From JBHIBA01 sp046758845 (GTDB taxonomy: Bacteria; UBA8248; JACPRG01; G963555815): a stretch of DNA of 34,214 bases. The stretch is taken from NCBI GenBank assembly GCA_046758845.1, contig JBHIBA010000013.1:1-34214 (forward strand), in the 5' to 3' direction. The translations under genes and the position numbers were made by a program. Positions 9,040-18,062 of the stretch are shown piece after piece (within the stretch, counting starts at the first letter, position 1; every line of letters starts with the position of its first letter). Under the pieces are notes generated by a model. That model saw only the letters and a program-made list of their open reading frames with translations. It searched no databases and was not told the origin of the DNA.

Positions 9040-9447
9040 TTATTGGCGCGCGCGCCGCAGCCGCCAGGTTCCGTCGTCTCCCAAATATTTCAGGCGGAGG
9101 ACGTCATCCTGCACATCGACATATATCGTCCAAGTAGAAGTGGCGCCGGATTTGCTACGTGATTCAAGGTGGACCGTTAATACCTTTCCATCCGACTTGA
9201 CAACTTCCCAGCTGCCTTTAGTACTAAAATACTCCCGCAAAATCTGGCTTTCCCTGATTGTGTTTTCGTGTTCAAACTGGCCGTCGTCGTAAAAGATCCA
9301 TGTGTGTTCCTTTTCCTCCCATTTTCCCACCAGTATTTTTCCCTGGGCTTCCAGCTTTTTTTTCTCCTCCTCGGACGGGCTACAACCGCTCAAGACGAGC
9401 AAGGAGGCAGTCAAAAATATGAGTCCGAAACGCCTGAGGAGATTCAT
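9040..9447 (-). CDS. Lipoprotein with lipocalin-like beta domain
   Basis: This is a 135-residue protein. Residues 1-22 form a lipoprotein signal peptide with lipobox LSGC (C22), followed by a charged linker (SPSEEEKKKLEAQGK). The rest alternates beta strands with the pattern VGKWEEKEHTWIFYDDGQFE...GSWEVVKSDGKVLTVHLES...WTIYVDVQDDVLRLKY. That is the layout of short lipocalin-like (DUF4488/DUF5640-type) domains, in which 'GxW' opens the first strand. It is probably anchored to the inner or outer membrane facing the periplasm; D is not at position +2, so outer-membrane sorting is plausible. It stands alone on the minus strand with a weak ribosome site. The ligand is unknown. Confidence 0.8.
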   Translation of the reverse strand: MNLLRRFGLIFLTASLLVLSGCSPSEEEKKKLEAQGKILVGKWEEKEHTWIFYDDGQFEHENTIRESQILREYFSTKGSWEVVKSDGKVLTVHLESRSKSGATSTWTIYVDVQDDVLRLKYLGDDGTWRLRRARQ

Positions 9448-9749
9448 ACGAATTATTCTCTAAGCAATTTTTGTGGATGTTTTTCCATTCGCATTTTCAC
9501 AACGTCCCCAAACCTCGCGGGGTCGCTTTAAGGGCCTAATTGACGCTGTGACTTCAAGAGATTGACCGGGAAACTCGCGCATGCGCGCGGGGCTCTGAAC
9601 CTTGTGAGGAAGGCCAACGCCGAGGAGAAGAGCATGAGGAGGGCCACCCTGGGCCTTTGATAAGGTTCGCGCCTGGGCGGATGTCTATCGGCATTTTGCG
9701 ACGTATGGGCTCTGGGTTCAGGCTTGACGTACTTTTTTGAGCGAAGGCC
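9448..9749. other. Intergenic region without a recognisable gene
   Basis: About 300 bp lie between the lipoprotein start and the end of the coiled-coil gene. A short plus-strand stretch (about 9552-9660) reads in one frame as KLAHARGALNLVRKANAEEK and then stops, which might be a coding remnant, but it has no start codon. No terminator with a U-tract was found. Confidence 0.4.
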
Positions 9750-10787
9750 CTAACAGCCGCTGACTTTCGTCCGGAGAGCCGACATTTGTCGGCGCAGGGC
9801 CTTTCGCTTGTCGACGTCGTTGCGGTAGAGCCGGGACAGGACCTCCACTGCTCGTAACATGTCTTCGCTGAGGGCGAGCAACTGCTTGACGCGAGCATGG
9901 GAGATCGCCCCCTTCGTCCAGCCAAGGGCGGCGGCCGTGACGATCCCCACGTCCGTCATAATCAGGCCGAGTCTCGGATCCTTGACGAAGACCCCCAGGA
10001 TACCGGCGATCGCGGTCAAGAGTTCGTCGCGATCCTCCGGATCCAGATAGACCGACGTGGACAGGTCAGCAGCCGTCTTAATGTCGCTCAGGTTCTTGAC
10101 GATCGCAGCATCGGTCTTGAGCGCGGCCAGCCTCTGAGCCGAGAACTTTCTGGCATACTCGAGAATTGGACCATACGACCTGAGCAACTTCCTGACGGAG
10201 CGCCGTTGTTCTTCGGTCAGCTCAATCGCAGCTTGGTTTTGAATGGACAGGTGTTGGAGCGTCACGGAGACGACGGCCTCCTTCGCGGCGCGAAGGGCTT
10301 CCTTCCGGGCGCCCGCAGCGAGATTCGCCCAATCCTCCAGATCGGCTTCAAACTGTTCGGGATTTTTTGAGTAGGCCAAAAGCTGGCGCTTTGTCCGCTT
10401 GATTCGTTTTTCTAATGTGGTCAACTCGGACTCGATCGTGCGCCGATGATTCCCGATGGCCCTCGATTGCGCCGCTTGGTAGGCTTTCACCTTGACTTCA
10501 TAGTCCGCCCACTCCTTTTCGATCGGCTGCCGCGCCGCCTCGCATCGCGCGATGCGGGCAGGCTGATCCGAGCGAAGGCCCCGGCATTTGGCATTATGGG
10601 CCGAGATCCGGGCCACCAGCCCCCTGCGCCTCCGATTCAGTTTTCGATATCGGGCCGTTAAGCGCTGCCGGTCCGGTCCGGCGAGCCCGGCCGGCACCGC
10701 GCAGGGCTTGATCGGTTCAACCGCATGCGCCGATACCCCGAACGATAAAACCAGGACTGCGATAAGAAAGGATTCCTTCGCGCGCAT
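9750..10787 (-). CDS. Exported coiled-coil protein of unknown function
   Basis: A 345-residue protein with a signal peptide (1-22, cleavage near SAHA-VEP). The mature part is rich in Arg/Lys/Glu/Ala heptads between about residues 35 and 230 (for example RKLNRRRRGLVARIS and ELTTLEKRIKRTKRQLLAYS), suggesting long coiled coils. A small hydrophobic stretch at about 270-300 (ELLTAIAGILGVF) could be a membrane-associated hairpin. Two cysteines, one near the mature N-terminus and one as the last residue, could form a disulfide. It starts 8 nt after the stop of the upstream TPR gene, so the two are probably coupled. No family is recognised. The operon context suggests a periplasmic or envelope structural role. 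Confidence 0.7.
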   Translation of the reverse strand: MRAKESFLIAVLVLSFGVSAHAVEPIKPCAVPAGLAGPDRQRLTARYRKLNRRRRGLVARISAHNAKCRGLRSDQPARIARCEAARQPIEKEWADYEVKVKAYQAAQSRAIGNHRRTIESELTTLEKRIKRTKRQLLAYSKNPEQFEADLEDWANLAAGARKEALRAAKEAVVSVTLQHLSIQNQAAIELTEEQRRSVRKLLRSYGPILEYARKFSAQRLAALKTDAAIVKNLSDIKTAADLSTSVYLDPEDRDELLTAIAGILGVFVKDPRLGLIMTDVGIVTAAALGWTKGAISHARVKQLLALSEDMLRAVEVLSRLYRNDVDKRKALRRQMSALRTKVSGC

Positions 10788-10795
10788 CTCGGGCC

Positions 10796-12112
10796 CTACC
10801 CAGGGTTGACCTTCAGAAAGCGCCGCGCCCGAGCCAGCTTGCCCGCAAGTTCCGCAAAATTGGCGGGCGCATTGCGCAGCGGTTCCCTCTTCGTTCTCTC
10901 GATCAAATCCACCAAATTCCTGAATGCAGGGTCATTTAAACGAAATCTCCACGGGAGTACGGCGCGGCCGGTCCTGACGATCTCCAACCAGGAAGAGCCA
11001 TCGCGTGGCGCCGTCTGGAATTTTGAAAATCTGTCGCTTGAGTTTCGAGGAAACCGGATAACTCCCTTTGAGTCCATAAAAACAAATACCTGACGCCCCC
11101 CCTTTTTCGTTAATGTCATGCAAATGGCAGGCGACCAACCACCCGGACATTTCAGACTTCGCCGTTTCTCAAATAGGCCGCTTTCGCGGATCAGCTTATT
11201 ACCCTTCCGCCAAGCGTTATAGGCGCGCTTTCCCAGATACGCTTTTTTTAAATAAACGGCCAGAGAGACGAGTCCTTCCCCCTGCCTAAACAGGCGCCGC
11301 TGGGGTTCCTCACGCTTATACTCGCGATGTTTAGCCTGTACGCAATCTTTGTACCCTTTCGGATCAGGCGGGACGCTCACAGCGCAAACTTGTTTAAAGT
11401 ACGACCATTGCACATACGAATCACTGACCGGGAGTGATGCATTGTAATCGGCCTCGGCCTTTGATATCTCCTCTGCGAGGTCAAACAACTTGATGGGATC
11501 GGCGGCATCCACGATTACGCCCGAGTCGTGGAACTCCTGCGCCAAATTGGCCGCAAGCCTCGCGAGAACCTCTGGAACGCCGGAGGGGCGTTTCAGCCCG
11601 GCCTTTCGCACCAGGGCGAGATCTCCCGCCCGCGCCATTTTCTCGATGACCGTGCGTAGCGCCTCGGATTTGTCTTCATCGTCGGGGAGCTCTTCCGCCG
11701 CCGCCATGGCTTCCTTGAAGAGATCCTTCACAAGCCGATCGATGAAAACCTCCAGTTCGAGAATGCGCCTTCTCACCTTGGCCGCATTCGGCGCATCGGG
11801 CCATGCCGCGAGATAGGCCTTGAGGAAGGCGGCTCCGACGACCGGATGCCCGCTCTCCTTGTGCGCAGTGCCCAGCGCGTACAGGATCTGCGGCGCCTTG
11901 GGCGCCGAAGCAAACGCCTCCTCAAAATACCCGAGCGCCACATCCCAGGACCCTTGTCTTGCGGCGATCCTGCCTCGCTCGAAGGCGTCCCGCGCCTGGG
12001 GCGGAAGCGTCTGAGCAAAGGCCACAGGCCCCAATCGGGCCTCGAGGAAAAAGACGATCGAGCAGGCCGAGAAAAGTGCCAGGACCCTGACCGCGAACCC
12101 GCGGCGCAACAT
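10796..12112 (-). CDS. Exported TPR-domain protein
   Basis: A 438-residue protein with a long N-terminal signal sequence (1-33, ending PVAFA-QTLPP). Two or three TPR-like helix pairs occupy about 38-110 (ARDAFERGRIAARQGSWDVA, then LYALGTAHKESGHPVVGAAF). They are followed by a helical region with charged repeats and a C-terminal globular part containing clustered Cys (CAVSVPPDPKGYKDC; CPGGWSPAICMTLTKKGG) compatible with disulfides in the periplasm. A GAGGGG Shine-Dalgarno sits 8 nt before the ATG, and the gene begins 29 nt after the preceding stop. TPRs mediate protein-protein contacts, so this is likely a scaffold in an envelope complex encoded with its two operon partners. The exact function is unknown. 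Confidence 0.78.
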   Translation of the reverse strand: MLRRGFAVRVLALFSACSIVFFLEARLGPVAFAQTLPPQARDAFERGRIAARQGSWDVALGYFEEAFASAPKAPQILYALGTAHKESGHPVVGAAFLKAYLAAWPDAPNAAKVRRRILELEVFIDRLVKDLFKEAMAAAEELPDDEDKSEALRTVIEKMARAGDLALVRKAGLKRPSGVPEVLARLAANLAQEFHDSGVIVDAADPIKLFDLAEEISKAEADYNASLPVSDSYVQWSYFKQVCAVSVPPDPKGYKDCVQAKHREYKREEPQRRLFRQGEGLVSLAVYLKKAYLGKRAYNAWRKGNKLIRESGLFEKRRSLKCPGGWSPAICMTLTKKGGRQVFVFMDSKGVIRFPRNSSDRFSKFQTAPRDGSSWLEIVRTGRAVLPWRFRLNDPAFRNLVDLIERTKREPLRNAPANFAELAGKLARARRFLKVNPG

Positions 12113-12141
12113 GAATTTTTCCCCTCGTTCGTTGACGCCGT

Positions 12142-13428
12142 CTATTTTGGCGGCCGAACCGGAACATCAATCAATTCAATTTCGCGCGTTCTCTTCTTAC
12201 TATTCACAGAGGTTTGCTTGTTGATGAGCTTGCTCCGCTTGATCGGGTCTTTTTCCTTCTTGATACTTTGCTCCAGAAATTCGGATTGCTTGTCCAAGGC
12301 ATAAATCTGCTCTTCCAGGAGTTTCGTCTTTTTCTCCAGGTTCCTTTCCCGATCTATCTCCCGGTCAAGCGAATGGATCTTCCGGTCCAGCGCTTTAATC
12401 ACCTTCGCGATGGCAACAGGGCCGGCATTCCGGATGGATGGAACCTTGGGAAGCTCGACGCCCGAAGAGCCTGGGCTCACGTCAGGGCCTAAATCGAAAG
12501 GTTGCCTCGAATCGCTCGCGCCGGGCTCCCCCCAGGCGGAAGTATCGAGCTTCGCCTTCCCTCCCTGCTTCTCCGCGACGATCAGTTGCTCAATCGCCGT
12601 CCCTCCGCTCTTGCGGGCGCGGGGGTTCAGGCGTCCCACGATATTGTCGACCCTCCCATGGATCTGCGTCTGGGCGCGCTCAACCCTTCGCTGCTTGGCT
12701 CTCTCTTCCTCGGCAATCTGCGCCCTGTCCGCTTCCGCTTTGGCGGCGTATGCCTCTTGGAGGGCCTGTTGGATATTTTTATTGTTGGGAAAATTTTTCC
12801 TGTGTCCCTCGAAATATCTGATGGCCTCGTCCCATTTTCCATTCCTCAGGTATCGCCGGCCTTCCCTAACGATGGCATTGAGCTTTCGCTCCTTGATGAG
12901 CTTATTCTGGCCGTTCCAAAGTCTATTCGCTTTGTCGAGCCACTGGCGATTATTGAAATTTGCGCTGAGGTACCACGCCCATTCACGGGCTTTGCCGTAA
13001 TCGTTCCGCGCCCCGCTGTGGTCGCCCCTTTTGGCCGCCTTGTTTCCCAACTGGATGTGTAGTTCGGATAGCGCGGCCAGGATCTTTTTGTGAAGGCCTG
13101 AGTTGCGAAACTTATCCAGCTTGGTATACGCCTTATCCAAGAAATCGATAGCCTTTTTCAGATTTCCGTCATTTTTTGCTGCCATTGCCTTGTCAAACAG
13201 CGAATCAATCGGATTTTTTGGGGGCGGAGTTGGAGTTGGCGGGGACTGAGGTGGACGGCCGCCTGTATCAGGACCGTCGCAGACCGTAAACTTGTGCCAT
13301 ACGCCGACCTGCCGGCAGCCGGCCTCCGCCTCCAGAGCGACGAACGAAATGCAGCAAAGCGCAACCCAAAACCCGACCAAGGGGCGAGGGGACCGGCAAC
13401 CATTCCGAATCCATGTCCGCTTGCCCAT
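12142..13428 (-). CDS. Exported TPR/coiled-coil protein, first gene of a three-gene operon
   Basis: The start is placed at ATG 13428 because a strong GGAGGTAGAAGG precedes it and it begins a signal peptide (about 1-36, ending ALEAEA-GCRQ). An upstream in-frame extension exists but lacks these signals. The product has 428 residues: a Pro-rich spacer (about 55-75), TPR-like helices (about 75-240, for example FDKAMAAKNDGNLKKAIDFL, then KWDEAIRYFEGHRKNFPNNK), a Glu/Arg coiled coil, a disordered middle, and a second strong C-terminal coiled coil (about 335-415, KALDRKIHSLDREIDRERNL). Together with the following TPR protein and coiled-coil protein it forms an apparently dedicated export or envelope module. 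No precise family was recognised. Confidence 0.75.
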   Translation of the reverse strand: MGKRTWIRNGCRSPRPLVGFWVALCCISFVALEAEAGCRQVGVWHKFTVCDGPDTGGRPPQSPPTPTPPPKNPIDSLFDKAMAAKNDGNLKKAIDFLDKAYTKLDKFRNSGLHKKILAALSELHIQLGNKAAKRGDHSGARNDYGKAREWAWYLSANFNNRQWLDKANRLWNGQNKLIKERKLNAIVREGRRYLRNGKWDEAIRYFEGHRKNFPNNKNIQQALQEAYAAKAEADRAQIAEEERAKQRRVERAQTQIHGRVDNIVGRLNPRARKSGGTAIEQLIVAEKQGGKAKLDTSAWGEPGASDSRQPFDLGPDVSPGSSGVELPKVPSIRNAGPVAIAKVIKALDRKIHSLDREIDRERNLEKKTKLLEEQIYALDKQSEFLEQSIKKEKDPIKRSKLINKQTSVNSKKRTREIELIDVPVRPPK

Positions 13429-13847
13429 CCTTCTACCTCCTAATATTTCGCCGTTTCCGCCCGCAATTTCCGCGACGACAGGGCACCCCCAAATCTGTCG
13501 GACGAACGGACCCTCTGGGCGGGGTCCCGTCGTCATCTTCCGCCTTGTCTATATATGCAACCACGCAAATCCGGACCTGGAAATATCAAGCTGTGACCCG
13601 CTCGACGAAATCCTACCCGATTCTACACCAATCAGCGGTAAGAGTGAAAATCTTACATCTGTTTTCATTTAGCGCAATTGACTTGATTTAGGGCGGGTTC
13701 GGGCGAATCCTATTAGAGATCCGTCGATTTCCATTAGCCCGCTAGGCGACTTAGCGAGAATATCGCACGATAAGGTCTCTGCCGCCTTGAAGGTTCGACT
13801 TCCCATTCCCAGCTCACGAGTGACAAGCACACCACTTCAGCAGCTTT
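13429..13847. other. Intergenic region, convergence of upstream control and hydrolase end
   Basis: This 419-bp region separates the TPR operon start from the end of the M24 hydrolase gene. A TATATA stretch near 13548 could be the -10 of a minus-strand promoter for the TPR operon, though no matching -35 is evident. Short imperfect palindromes occur around 13737-13775 (CTTAGCGA...TCGC...TAAG), without a U-run. No gene is supported. Confidence 0.4.
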
Positions 13848-15116
13848 TTACCGCATGGCCTCCTCCTCAAAGGGAAACCGGCTGAAGACTTCATAACCGG
13901 TTTCGGTAACAACCACGTTCTCTTCCAGTCGGGCCCCGTCCACGCCCCCCGGCCTGGCCGCGTAAGTCTCGATGGCGAAGAACATGTTCTCCTCAATCGG
14001 CATCGGGTAGTCGAGGGAGAAACCGCGGGAGATCCAGTACCCTTCGTAATGGCTGATCCCGGTGCTGTGGCCGAACTGGATGAGGCTACAGGTCTTATAT
14101 TCATCATCGGCGTAGGGGGGGAAGGCTCGGGCCACGTCCGCCGTTGTGGCCCCCGGCTTGATTGCATCCATGGCGGCATACATGGACTCATAGCATTCTT
14201 TATAGACCTCCTTCTGTTCCCGGGTGAAAGGGGCGCACACGGGCCAGCAACGGACGTAATCGACCGAATAGCCCATGTAATTCTCGCCGGCCAGGTCGAT
14301 GATAACCATGTCGCCCCGGTTGATGACCTTGTCCGTCCACCCTCGGAGGTAGGGATTGGTGTTGCAGCCCGAGGCCACAGCGCCGGGCCGGGCCATCTGG
14401 AAGCCGTGAGAGAAAAAAAAGTCGGTGATCTTCCCTGCGACGTCCACTTCCCGGACCCCCGGCTCGACCCACTCCTCCCGGAGGCGCCAGAAACAGGCGT
14501 CGGCCACCGAGCAGGCGATCTTCAGGAGCTCCAGCTCGTCCTGGGTCTTCGTGAGGCGGGCCTTTTTGATGGCTTGCGCCCCGGAGACCACCCGGATTCC
14601 GGCCGCCCGGAAGGCCTCATGAGTGATGAAGTCCATCGTGTCCACCCCCAGCTGGTCCTCCCCGGGGTTGAGCCCCGCCTCCTTCAGGGTCTCCTGGATC
14701 TGCGCCGCGTACCGTGCGAGTTGGGCGTCGAAGGCGGCCTCGGCGAAGAGGTAAGTGATGGCCGGGCGGATCCGGTCGGCCAGCCAGGGCGTGTGAAGTT
14801 TCACGCACTCGGTGTCTTCGCCGACGGTCTCAAAGAGTATCGGCTGGCCGGACTCGAAGACCAGGCAGTATCTACACTGGCTATTCGCGCGCCACACGAA
14901 GTCCCAAGTTCCGGTCGCGTAACGGATATTGTCTCCCTGCGTCAAGAGCAGGGCCGCGAGGTCATGGGCCTTCATCGCCTCTTGAAGCTTTCCCAGCCGC
15001 TCCTCTCTGAGACGGGTGAAATTTACGCCCTCTTGAAAGTCCGTTCCTTGCTGCCCAAATACGCGCCGGGACTGATGCTCCAGCTTCACGCTCTTGTTAG
15101 AACGGCTTCGCGCCAT
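13848..15116 (-). CDS. M24-family metallohydrolase (creatinase / Xaa-Pro aminopeptidase type)
   Basis: A 422-residue protein; the start is set at ATG 15116, which has GGGAGG 8-9 nt upstream. Residues 30-185 form the creatinase-like N-terminal domain (FTRLREERLGKLQEAMKAHD, then ALLLTQGDNIRYATGTWDF). Residues 190-415 form the pita-bread catalytic domain. The five metal ligands are visible: D274 and D286 in IIDLAGENYMGYSVDYVR, H350 in QFGHSTG, E383 in FFAIETYA, and E398 in ARLEENVVV. The Asp-Asp spacing is one residue longer than in E. coli PepP, and the usual active-site His before the first Asp (in 'ASGxNxxxPH') is replaced (ASGCNTNPYLRG). It could therefore act on a non-peptide C-N or other bond, like creatinase, ectoine hydrolase or the DMSP lyase DddP. 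It is the last gene of the binding-protein operon. Confidence 0.88.
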   Translation of the reverse strand: MARSRSNKSVKLEHQSRRVFGQQGTDFQEGVNFTRLREERLGKLQEAMKAHDLAALLLTQGDNIRYATGTWDFVWRANSQCRYCLVFESGQPILFETVGEDTECVKLHTPWLADRIRPAITYLFAEAAFDAQLARYAAQIQETLKEAGLNPGEDQLGVDTMDFITHEAFRAAGIRVVSGAQAIKKARLTKTQDELELLKIACSVADACFWRLREEWVEPGVREVDVAGKITDFFFSHGFQMARPGAVASGCNTNPYLRGWTDKVINRGDMVIIDLAGENYMGYSVDYVRCWPVCAPFTREQKEVYKECYESMYAAMDAIKPGATTADVARAFPPYADDEYKTCSLIQFGHSTGISHYEGYWISRGFSLDYPMPIEENMFFAIETYAARPGGVDGARLEENVVVTETGYEVFSRFPFEEEAMR

Positions 15117-15258
15117 CGCCTCAACCTCCCTCTGAAGGCACAGAAGGCCATTTTGAAGACGAAAAAATCTTCCCCAGGGGATTCGATTTTCACCGGAAAG
15201 ACCCGGGAGGCCGCACACCCAAGACCAAGGGGCCTCTTTAGAGGAGATGCCCGCCGGT

Positions 15259-15741
15259 TCAGTAGCGGACCTTCATAAACATCTTTTGCCGCTGCGAAGG
15301 GAGATAGTTCCAATAACCGGATTGCGCGGCTTGGCCCAGACGGAGGAGGGCAATGACCCAGGCGCCATTGACGCTGCCGACGGAAAAATTTCCCACAAAA
15401 AGCTTGTCGCTGAACCAGGCGTCGCTCGGGCGGATTCGGCCCTCCAATATGTCCAGCAGGATCTTCCGCTCTGCTTGAACCGGGATGCACTCCCGGAAGG
15501 GAAGCTTATCGCTGACGTAACCCGAGCCGAATTTTAGGGTCCCGTTCTTGATTTCAACCCAATACCACTCTCCGTCCCGTTCGAGGTGCCAGGTGTAAGG
15601 ATAATGAGGGTCCTTAGGCCATTCCTCCACGACTCGAAACTGGAAGGTGGCGTCGGCGAAGTTCAAGGCCCCTTTCGTCAGATCATTTTCCGCGATCCGC
15701 TTGAAGTGAGCGCAAAGTTTCTCGAAGACCTCATCAGCCAT
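15259..15741 (-). CDS. SCP2 sterol-carrier-like domain protein
   Basis: A 160-residue protein with AAGGAG 8 nt before ATG 15741. The layout matches small SCP2-type hydrophobic-pocket proteins: beta strands (FQFRVVEEW, TWHLERDGEWYWVEIKNGTL), then a helical ILLDILEGRIRPSDAWFSDK followed by LFVGNFSV and a terminal helix (AWVIALLRLG). That corresponds to the family's 'lllaGxlxpxxAFmsGklxvxGd' region. It begins 32 nt after the M29-like gene stop and precedes the M24 gene by 142 nt, so it belongs to the same operon. A lipid- or small-hydrophobe-binding role is inferred from the fold, and the substrate is unknown. The domain call is moderate because the similarity is read by eye. Confidence 0.6.
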   Translation of the reverse strand: MADEVFEKLCAHFKRIAENDLTKGALNFADATFQFRVVEEWPKDPHYPYTWHLERDGEWYWVEIKNGTLKFGSGYVSDKLPFRECIPVQAERKILLDILEGRIRPSDAWFSDKLFVGNFSVGSVNGAWVIALLRLGQAAQSGYWNYLPSQRQKMFMKVRY

Positions 15742-15773
15742 CGGGATTTCTCCTTGGGAGGAAGCGACGTTCG

Positions 15774-16868
15774 CTAAGCCCGCACCTCCCCGTAGCTCAG
15801 CACCTGCTTCGGGTCTCCGTACTGTCGGGCAAGCGCGGCAATCTCGGGATCATCCAGGATGGTGAGGTGGCCGTGATCCTGGACGACATCCTCTCCGACG
15901 ACGAGGGTGGGGTACATCATGTAGCCATCCTGGTGAAGGGTCGACCAGTGAGGGCCCTCACCCACTGCCCGCTTCGGTCCCCCGTTGAGCTTCACGTCGC
16001 CCAGGCCGATGTGAAGGGTCCTGGGGGAACGTTCGGACTCCATGGAAATCGGTTTCGTCTCCAAATCTACGTTATTCTTCGGCACAATCCCCCACATGAT
16101 CTCGCAGACATGGTTTCCGTTGACGGCCCCCTCGATGCGGGTCTCGATCTCTCTTGCCTCCCATCCCCCCTTAATCCGTGTGACGTAGCCCTCCTTAATC
16201 ACGAAAGTGACAGGCTCACTGAGGCGTCCAAACCCCGTGTAGGCCTCGAAAATGGCCTCTCCGTTTACATTCAGGGGGGGCACGAAGCCGACGACGCCCG
16301 ACGGGAACACGTGGAACTCCCCGGGCGCAAGAGGCTTCATGTACCCATCCGTCCCCGTTTGCGTCCGGAAGACCTCGGCTGTAAGGTCAGTTCCGGAAGG
16401 GGACGTGACACGGATCTTCGTGCCGTCGGGCTTTTGAACCTGGTCGTAGACCTTTCGGGCGATGGCTCGAATGAGCGGGATGGGAAAGAGCGCCGCCTCC
16501 GACCGAAGCCGGGCCGGAGTCGGCGGGATGAGGAGCGCCCCCTTCGTCAGGTACTCCGCCATGGCCCTGAGGCTTCCGTCGGAGTGCCCCCAGACGAACG
16601 CCCCGAGGTCCAGGACGGTGTCAGCAGCGCACATGGCCTCCACGAGGCTGTCGGGAGCCTCATGGAAGTAGAGCTCGGGCGGGGGCGCATAGGCCACCGT
16701 CGGGGTGGCGCCCACCATCCGGACAGAGGCGATGACGGCCTCGATGACAATCTCGTCGCAATCGGTCGCCGGTATGACAAGGACTTCTTCCCCAGGCTGA
16801 ATGTTGGCCATCTCCATGTAGTTTGCAGCACCGGGTATTAGTTCGGCTAGCTGGTGAATCCCGCCCAT
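15774..16868 (-). CDS. M29 aminopeptidase / NicX-like metalloenzyme
   Basis: A 364-residue protein. ATG 16868 is preferred over GTG 16883 because GGAGG lies 8 nt upstream of it. The N-terminal half has a Rossmann-like pattern (IQPGEEVLVIPATD; ASVRMVGATP). Residues 153-190 (RVTSPSGTDLTAEVF; APGEFHVFPSG) are the hallmark of the M29 family and of the related 2,5-dihydroxypyridine dioxygenase NicX. Candidate metal ligands are E184, H253 or H307, and the H312-x-D314 pair (LHQDGYM), the last matching the family's conserved 'HxD'. Family members either cleave N-terminal residues or open dihydroxypyridine rings with Fe(II). Which applies is undecided, but the company of a small-molecule binding protein and a nitrilase favours a catabolic enzyme over a peptidase. 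It starts 51 nt after the binding-protein stop. Confidence 0.75.
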   Translation of the reverse strand: MGGIHQLAELIPGAANYMEMANIQPGEEVLVIPATDCDEIVIEAVIASVRMVGATPTVAYAPPPELYFHEAPDSLVEAMCAADTVLDLGAFVWGHSDGSLRAMAEYLTKGALLIPPTPARLRSEAALFPIPLIRAIARKVYDQVQKPDGTKIRVTSPSGTDLTAEVFRTQTGTDGYMKPLAPGEFHVFPSGVVGFVPPLNVNGEAIFEAYTGFGRLSEPVTFVIKEGYVTRIKGGWEAREIETRIEGAVNGNHVCEIMWGIVPKNNVDLETKPISMESERSPRTLHIGLGDVKLNGGPKRAVGEGPHWSTLHQDGYMMYPTLVVGEDVVQDHGHLTILDDPEIAALARQYGDPKQVLSYGEVRA

Positions 16869-16919
16869 GAAGGCTTCCTCCACTCCTTCTCGATCTTCTC
16901 AATCGGCCCCAGGTCAACC

Positions 16920-17948
16920 TCACCTCTTTGGGCGTTTCGGAAACAACTTCGGCAGAAACTCATTCGTGTAGACGTCCTCGACCGGCACCCTCACGGAGAC
17001 CCCGCCGTACTTCATCATGATGTCCCGGGTATATTCCGTCTTCTCCCGAGTCTGGTAGCCGATGCCCATCTTGAGGGCCGTCGGCGTCAGGAGGTGGTCC
17101 ATTACGATGTGCCAAGTAGCCAGCACGGCCTTTCGAGTTGTCGTCGGGTTATATTTCATGAAAATGTCCGTTGCCTCTTCAGGATGTTCGACGGCGTAGG
17201 CGATCCCTTTGTACGTGGCTCCGATAAATCGCCTCACTTGATCGCGCTTTTCGCGTATCCTCTGCTCCGTGGTTATGAAAGCGCTGGAGTACAGGTCCAC
17301 CCCATGATCGCTATACAGGATGCTGACCGGCTCCTTGCCGGCCGCACGGGCTTTGGCGGAGAAAATGTGCTTGACGGTATTGAAGGTGACAGTCGCGTCA
17401 ACCTTCCCGGAAATTACACTCGGAATCGTCGCCGGGGGACTCATGAAGACCCATTTCACCTTGGACAAGTCGACCCCATTGACCGAGGCCAATGCGGAAA
17501 ACATCTGGTGGGGAGCACTCCCTTGGGGAACGCCGATGGTGTGCCCTTCTAAGTCTTTCGGTTTCTGGATTCCTTTGTCCTTGGTAGTGAAGATCACGTG
17601 GAGGGATTTATCGTGGATGATCCCAATGGCCTTCAGCTTCATCCCTTGGGCCCGGGCCTTCACGAGAACTCCCATATCGGCGTTGCCATAGTCATTGGTC
17701 CCCGTTGCCACTTTCTTGACGGTGTCGCCAGAGCCGTACCCCCGGACGATTTTCACGTCGAGGCCTGCCTCGGTGTAGAAACCCTTACCCTGGGCGGTGA
17801 ACCATCCCAGGTCCCGTCCGTAAAAGAGCCAATCGCTGTTGAAGCTCACCTTGTCCCGTTCAGCCGCTAGCGACAAACCCCCGACCAAGAGGAGAAACAC
17901 CAGCCCAACCCAGCACCCGCAAAAAAACGCCTGCGTCTTCCCTCTCAT
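16920..17948 (-). CDS. NMT1/THI5-like ABC transporter substrate-binding protein
   Basis: A 342-residue periplasmic solute-binding protein. The signal peptide spans 1-29 (ending LSLAA-ERDKV), and AAGGAGGG sits 6 nt before ATG 17948. Fold landmarks are SDWLFYGRDLGWFTAQGKGF, YTEAGLDVKIVRGYGSGDTV and KDLEGHTIGVPQGSAPHQMF, then a second lobe with SVISGKVDATVTFNTVKHIF. These are typical of the NMT1/SsuA/TauA group that binds thiamine precursors, sulfonates, aromatic acids or other small organics. It heads the minus-strand operon (then M29-like, SCP2-like and M24 genes). No permease or ATPase gene is present in the window, so it must work with a distant transporter. An FNR-like palindrome lies 115 bp upstream of its start. 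Confidence 0.88.
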   Translation of the reverse strand: MRGKTQAFFCGCWVGLVFLLLVGGLSLAAERDKVSFNSDWLFYGRDLGWFTAQGKGFYTEAGLDVKIVRGYGSGDTVKKVATGTNDYGNADMGVLVKARAQGMKLKAIGIIHDKSLHVIFTTKDKGIQKPKDLEGHTIGVPQGSAPHQMFSALASVNGVDLSKVKWVFMSPPATIPSVISGKVDATVTFNTVKHIFSAKARAAGKEPVSILYSDHGVDLYSSAFITTEQRIREKRDQVRRFIGATYKGIAYAVEHPEEATDIFMKYNPTTTRKAVLATWHIVMDHLLTPTALKMGIGYQTREKTEYTRDIMMKYGGVSVRVPVEDVYTNEFLPKLFPKRPKR

Positions 17949-18062
17949 GACCAGCCCTCCTTCAAAGAGGTGAATTCAAGAGGTGAAGAAGAGAGACGGG
18001 AATACCCTTCTTGGCATGTCCCCGAGTGCCCACTCGTATACCCTACATTTTCCACAAGGAAT

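Noticed and set aside
14049..15278. 409-codon plus-strand ORF
   Set aside because: It is antisense to the M24 hydrolase, whose metal ligands and ribosome site are clear.
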